From: Firmicutes bacterium UBA4916
GTDB lineage: Bacteria > Bacillota > Clostridia > Tissierellales > Tepidimicrobiaceae
Assembly: GCA_002398845.1 (NCBI GenBank)
Contig: DHBY01000076.1
Coordinates: forward strand, 4,479 to 12,436
DNA: 7,958 nucleotides
Reading direction: 5' to 3'
The notes below the pieces were generated by a model, which worked only from the letters and a program-made list of their open reading frames with translations, did no database searches and was not told the DNA's origin. The stretch's first letter is position 1. Every line of letters begins with the position of its first letter. The position numbers were made by a program, and so were the translations under genes. Below, piece by piece: positions 7,019-7,958 of this stretch.

Positions 7019-7577
7019 AATAAATAATAAAAAATTATTAGTTATAGTAAATTTGCTAATTATAATCTTTTTAACATCTTGTTTAAATACTAAAAATAAA
7101 ACAAACATACCTGATGAAGATAAAAAGGTAATAGAAAGTTTTTTAGATTCTTATTTAGAGCAATTTCAGTATTCTGAAGAAGAATGGGAAAATTTAATTA
7201 AACGTTTAGATTCAAAAATGATTAAATTAGAAAAAGGCGAATTGGATTTAAAAATGTTAAGCGATTTAAAAGATGATCCCTGGATGGAAGAATGGGAAGA
7301 AACTTTAACAGAAAAAGAAATAGAAAGGTTGGTAAAAAATAGATTATTACCAAATTTATATTTAAAAGGATATCCAGAAACACAATACACTATTGAAGAA
7401 CTTAAAAAAACTGATGATTTAGGTTCATACTCGGTCAAGATAAAATTTGCAAATATAAAGAGTAAGAATGATGAAAAAGAAATACATATTTTTTTAGATA
7501 TAGTAGATACTGAGAAAGGACGACGCATAAAATATATTGATTTTGAAGAATTTAAAAACTTATTTAATAAGAAATAA
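7011..7577 (+). CDS. Small putative lipoprotein, function unknown
   Basis: This 188-residue protein starts with a clear lipoprotein signal: a Lys/Asn-rich n-region, a hydrophobic stretch LLVIVNLLIIIF, and lipobox LTSC with Cys24 as the expected lipidated residue. It should be exported and anchored on the outer face of the membrane. The mature part begins with a polar linker (NTKNKTNIPDEDKK). A charged helical region with several Trp (EEEWENL, DDPWMEEWEETL) follows, then alternating strands (YSVKIKFANI, EKEIHIFLDIVD, RRIKYIDFEEF) that could form a small beta-sheet. I do not recognise the family. Base composition is more AT-rich than that of the operon genes. The start is chosen because it opens directly on the signal peptide; its ribosome binding site is weak (see the overlapping leader ORF). 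It is convergent with the selenoprotein gene and shares a terminator with it. Confidence 0.8.
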   Translation: MIKINNKKLLVIVNLLIIIFLTSCLNTKNKTNIPDEDKKVIESFLDSYLEQFQYSEEEWENLIKRLDSKMIKLEKGELDLKMLSDLKDDPWMEEWEETLTEKEIERLVKNRLLPNLYLKGYPETQYTIEELKKTDDLGSYSVKIKFANIKSKNDEKEIHIFLDIVDTEKGRRIKYIDFEEFKNLFNKK

Positions 7578-7612
7578 ATCTAAGAGAGATTTAAACCTCT
7601 CTTAGATTTATT
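7573..7612. terminator. Bidirectional terminator between lipoprotein and selenoprotein genes
   Basis: AATAAATCTAAGAGAG (7573-7588) and CTCTCTTAGATTTATT (7597-7612) form a perfect 16-bp inverted repeat with an 8-base loop. Both arms end in A/T-rich tracts, so RNA from either strand gives a hairpin followed by a U-rich tail. It contains the stop codons of both convergent genes (lipoprotein TAA at 7575-7577; - strand TAA at 7608-7610). Confidence 0.85.
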
Positions 7613-7904
7613 CAAGTTTCAATCCATAAACATCAAATTCCCTATTAGCTAAATCAGAGCTATACTCTGCAGTTTCAATTTTTATGGTATCTCCTATTAG
7701 TACAGCTTCTTTATATAGATATATCTTTATACCATCTATTTCATACATATTATACTTATCAGAAGCCTCCGGCTCCCTAAGCCCTACAAATACTTCAGGT
7801 ACAGGGCTTCAGCAGCTGCCTACTATTTCTGTATAGATGGTCATAGTGCTTTTTCCCATCATATTAAGCTTTTCTTTCGCCTTTTCACTGATAATAATTT
7901 TCAC
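7608..7904 (-). CDS. Putative selenoprotein, small CC/Se-motif (HesB-like) family; TGA at codon 32 read as selenocysteine
   Basis: Read on the - strand from GTG (7902-7904), this gives 98 codons plus TAA. The only interruption is a TGA at codon 32 (7809-7811), immediately after a Cys codon: EIVGSC-U-SPVPEVFVG. AGGAGGG (complement of 7912-7918) sits seven bases before the start. Sequence on both sides of the TGA is coherent: an N-terminal MKIIISEKAKEKLNMMGK helix, a strand TIYTEIVG, the Cys-Sec pair, then EIDGIKIYLYKEAVLIGDTIKIE and EFDVYGLKLE strands. This layout recalls HesB/IscA-like folds, and small Clostridial proteins with a Cys-Cys or Cys-Sec pair at this place are known (CC/Se motif family, from memory). 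A Cys-Sec pair suggests a redox or metal/selenium-binding role; the precise function is not established. A hairpin starts at the TGA. The alternative is a nonsense-mutated gene, which the intact flanking frame makes less likely. Confidence 0.85.
7779..7809 (-). promoter_or_regulatory. Candidate bacterial SECIS hairpin at the in-frame TGA
   Basis: On the - strand the last base of the TGA begins AAGCCCT (complement of 7803-7809), which pairs with AGGGCTT (complement of 7779-7785). That is a 7-bp stem with a 17-base apical region, in which GTA/TGT can extend the stem by wobble pairs or TAC-CTGAA-GTA can form a small inner stem. Bacterial SECIS elements are hairpins lying in the coding sequence immediately downstream of the UGA and bound by SelB. 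Position and size fit; the loop is not a close copy of the E. coli fdhF element, as expected outside enterobacteria. Confidence 0.65.
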
Positions 7905-7926
7905 AATTAATCCCTCCTTAAAAAGA

Positions 7927-7958
7927 TGCAAAAAGTGCAAAAAGAACCGTCCGAGACC
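7927..7958. repeat. Possible end of a dispersed repeat / transposon-associated element
   Basis: TGCAAAAAG is repeated in tandem (7927-7935, 7936-7944) and is followed by AACCGTCCGAGACC at the window edge. GTGCAAAAAGAACCGTCC resembles, from memory, short repeats found many times in Clostridial genomes and next to Y1 (REP-associated) transposase genes. It lies directly upstream of the ribosome binding site of the selenoprotein gene. Only one edge is visible, so the extent and the identity of the element are unproven. Confidence 0.4.

Noticed and set aside
7166..7528. Open reading frame antisense to the lipoprotein gene
   Set aside because: Its Ser/Phe-rich product is what antisense of an AT-rich, Glu/Lys-rich gene gives, and the sense strand has a clear signal peptide.
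7608..7904. Reading the TGA-interrupted gene as a pseudogene
   Set aside because: There is a single TGA, placed exactly after a Cys in a Cys-X motif, with intact frame on both sides, a strong ribosome binding site, a hairpin at the TGA and a terminator. Decay would not be expected to leave all of these.
1..7958. CRISPR arrays, tRNA or rRNA genes, riboswitches (including a molybdenum/tungsten cofactor riboswitch upstream of the AOR operon)
   Set aside because: No regularly spaced repeats, cloverleaf folds or conserved aptamer-like leader found; the spaces between the operon genes are too short for a riboswitch, and the region upstream of the symporter is outside the window.

Overview
The window looks like a chromosomal piece of a low-GC, anaerobic, endospore-type Firmicute (Clostridia/Tissierellia-like). 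The evidence is AT-rich codon use, strong GGAGG or GGGGTGA ribosome binding sites, GTG starts, a ferredoxin-dependent tungsten-type aldehyde oxidoreductase, and a gene that needs selenocysteine insertion. The genus cannot be fixed from the sequence alone.

Positions 1-5290 hold five genes on the + strand. They are the C-terminal half of a sodium:solute symporter (cut by the window start), an M20-family amidohydrolase, an alpha/alpha-toroid protein related in fold to prenyltransferases and terpene cyclases, a full-length aldehyde:ferredoxin oxidoreductase (AOR), and a MoaD/ThiS-like protein ending in Gly-Gly. The last four are separated by only 20-41 bases, each with its own ribosome binding site, and look like one operon. 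A perfect 12-bp hairpin without a T-run separates the symporter from them. A plausible reading is uptake of an acylated or conjugated compound, hydrolysis of its amide bond, and oxidation of an aldehyde by AOR, with the MoaD-like protein helping to make the tungsten-pterin cofactor. The substrate and the job of the toroid protein are unknown.

Positions 5291-5407 are a convergent intergenic region with a large imperfect hairpin, a duplicated 11-mer and a bidirectional terminator. The - strand gene that ends here is a class 3-like NAD(P)-dependent aldehyde dehydrogenase (5401-6756), a second aldehyde-oxidising enzyme facing the AOR operon. The 254 bases from its start to the lipoprotein start contain two copies of an 11-mer, a candidate -10 box and a strong ribosome binding site. 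That site serves a 15-codon reading frame which overlaps the start of a small lipoprotein gene (7011-7577).

The most notable item is at the right end. A 98-codon gene on the - strand (7608-7904) is interrupted by an in-frame TGA directly after a Cys codon (GSC-TGA-SP), has an excellent ribosome binding site, and has a hairpin starting at the TGA. It is best read as a selenoprotein of the small CC/Se-motif (HesB-like) type. Ordinary gene calling would miss or split it. It converges on the lipoprotein gene through a shared 16-bp perfect inverted repeat. The last ~30 bases of the window resemble the end of a repeated element and lie in the leader of the selenoprotein gene.
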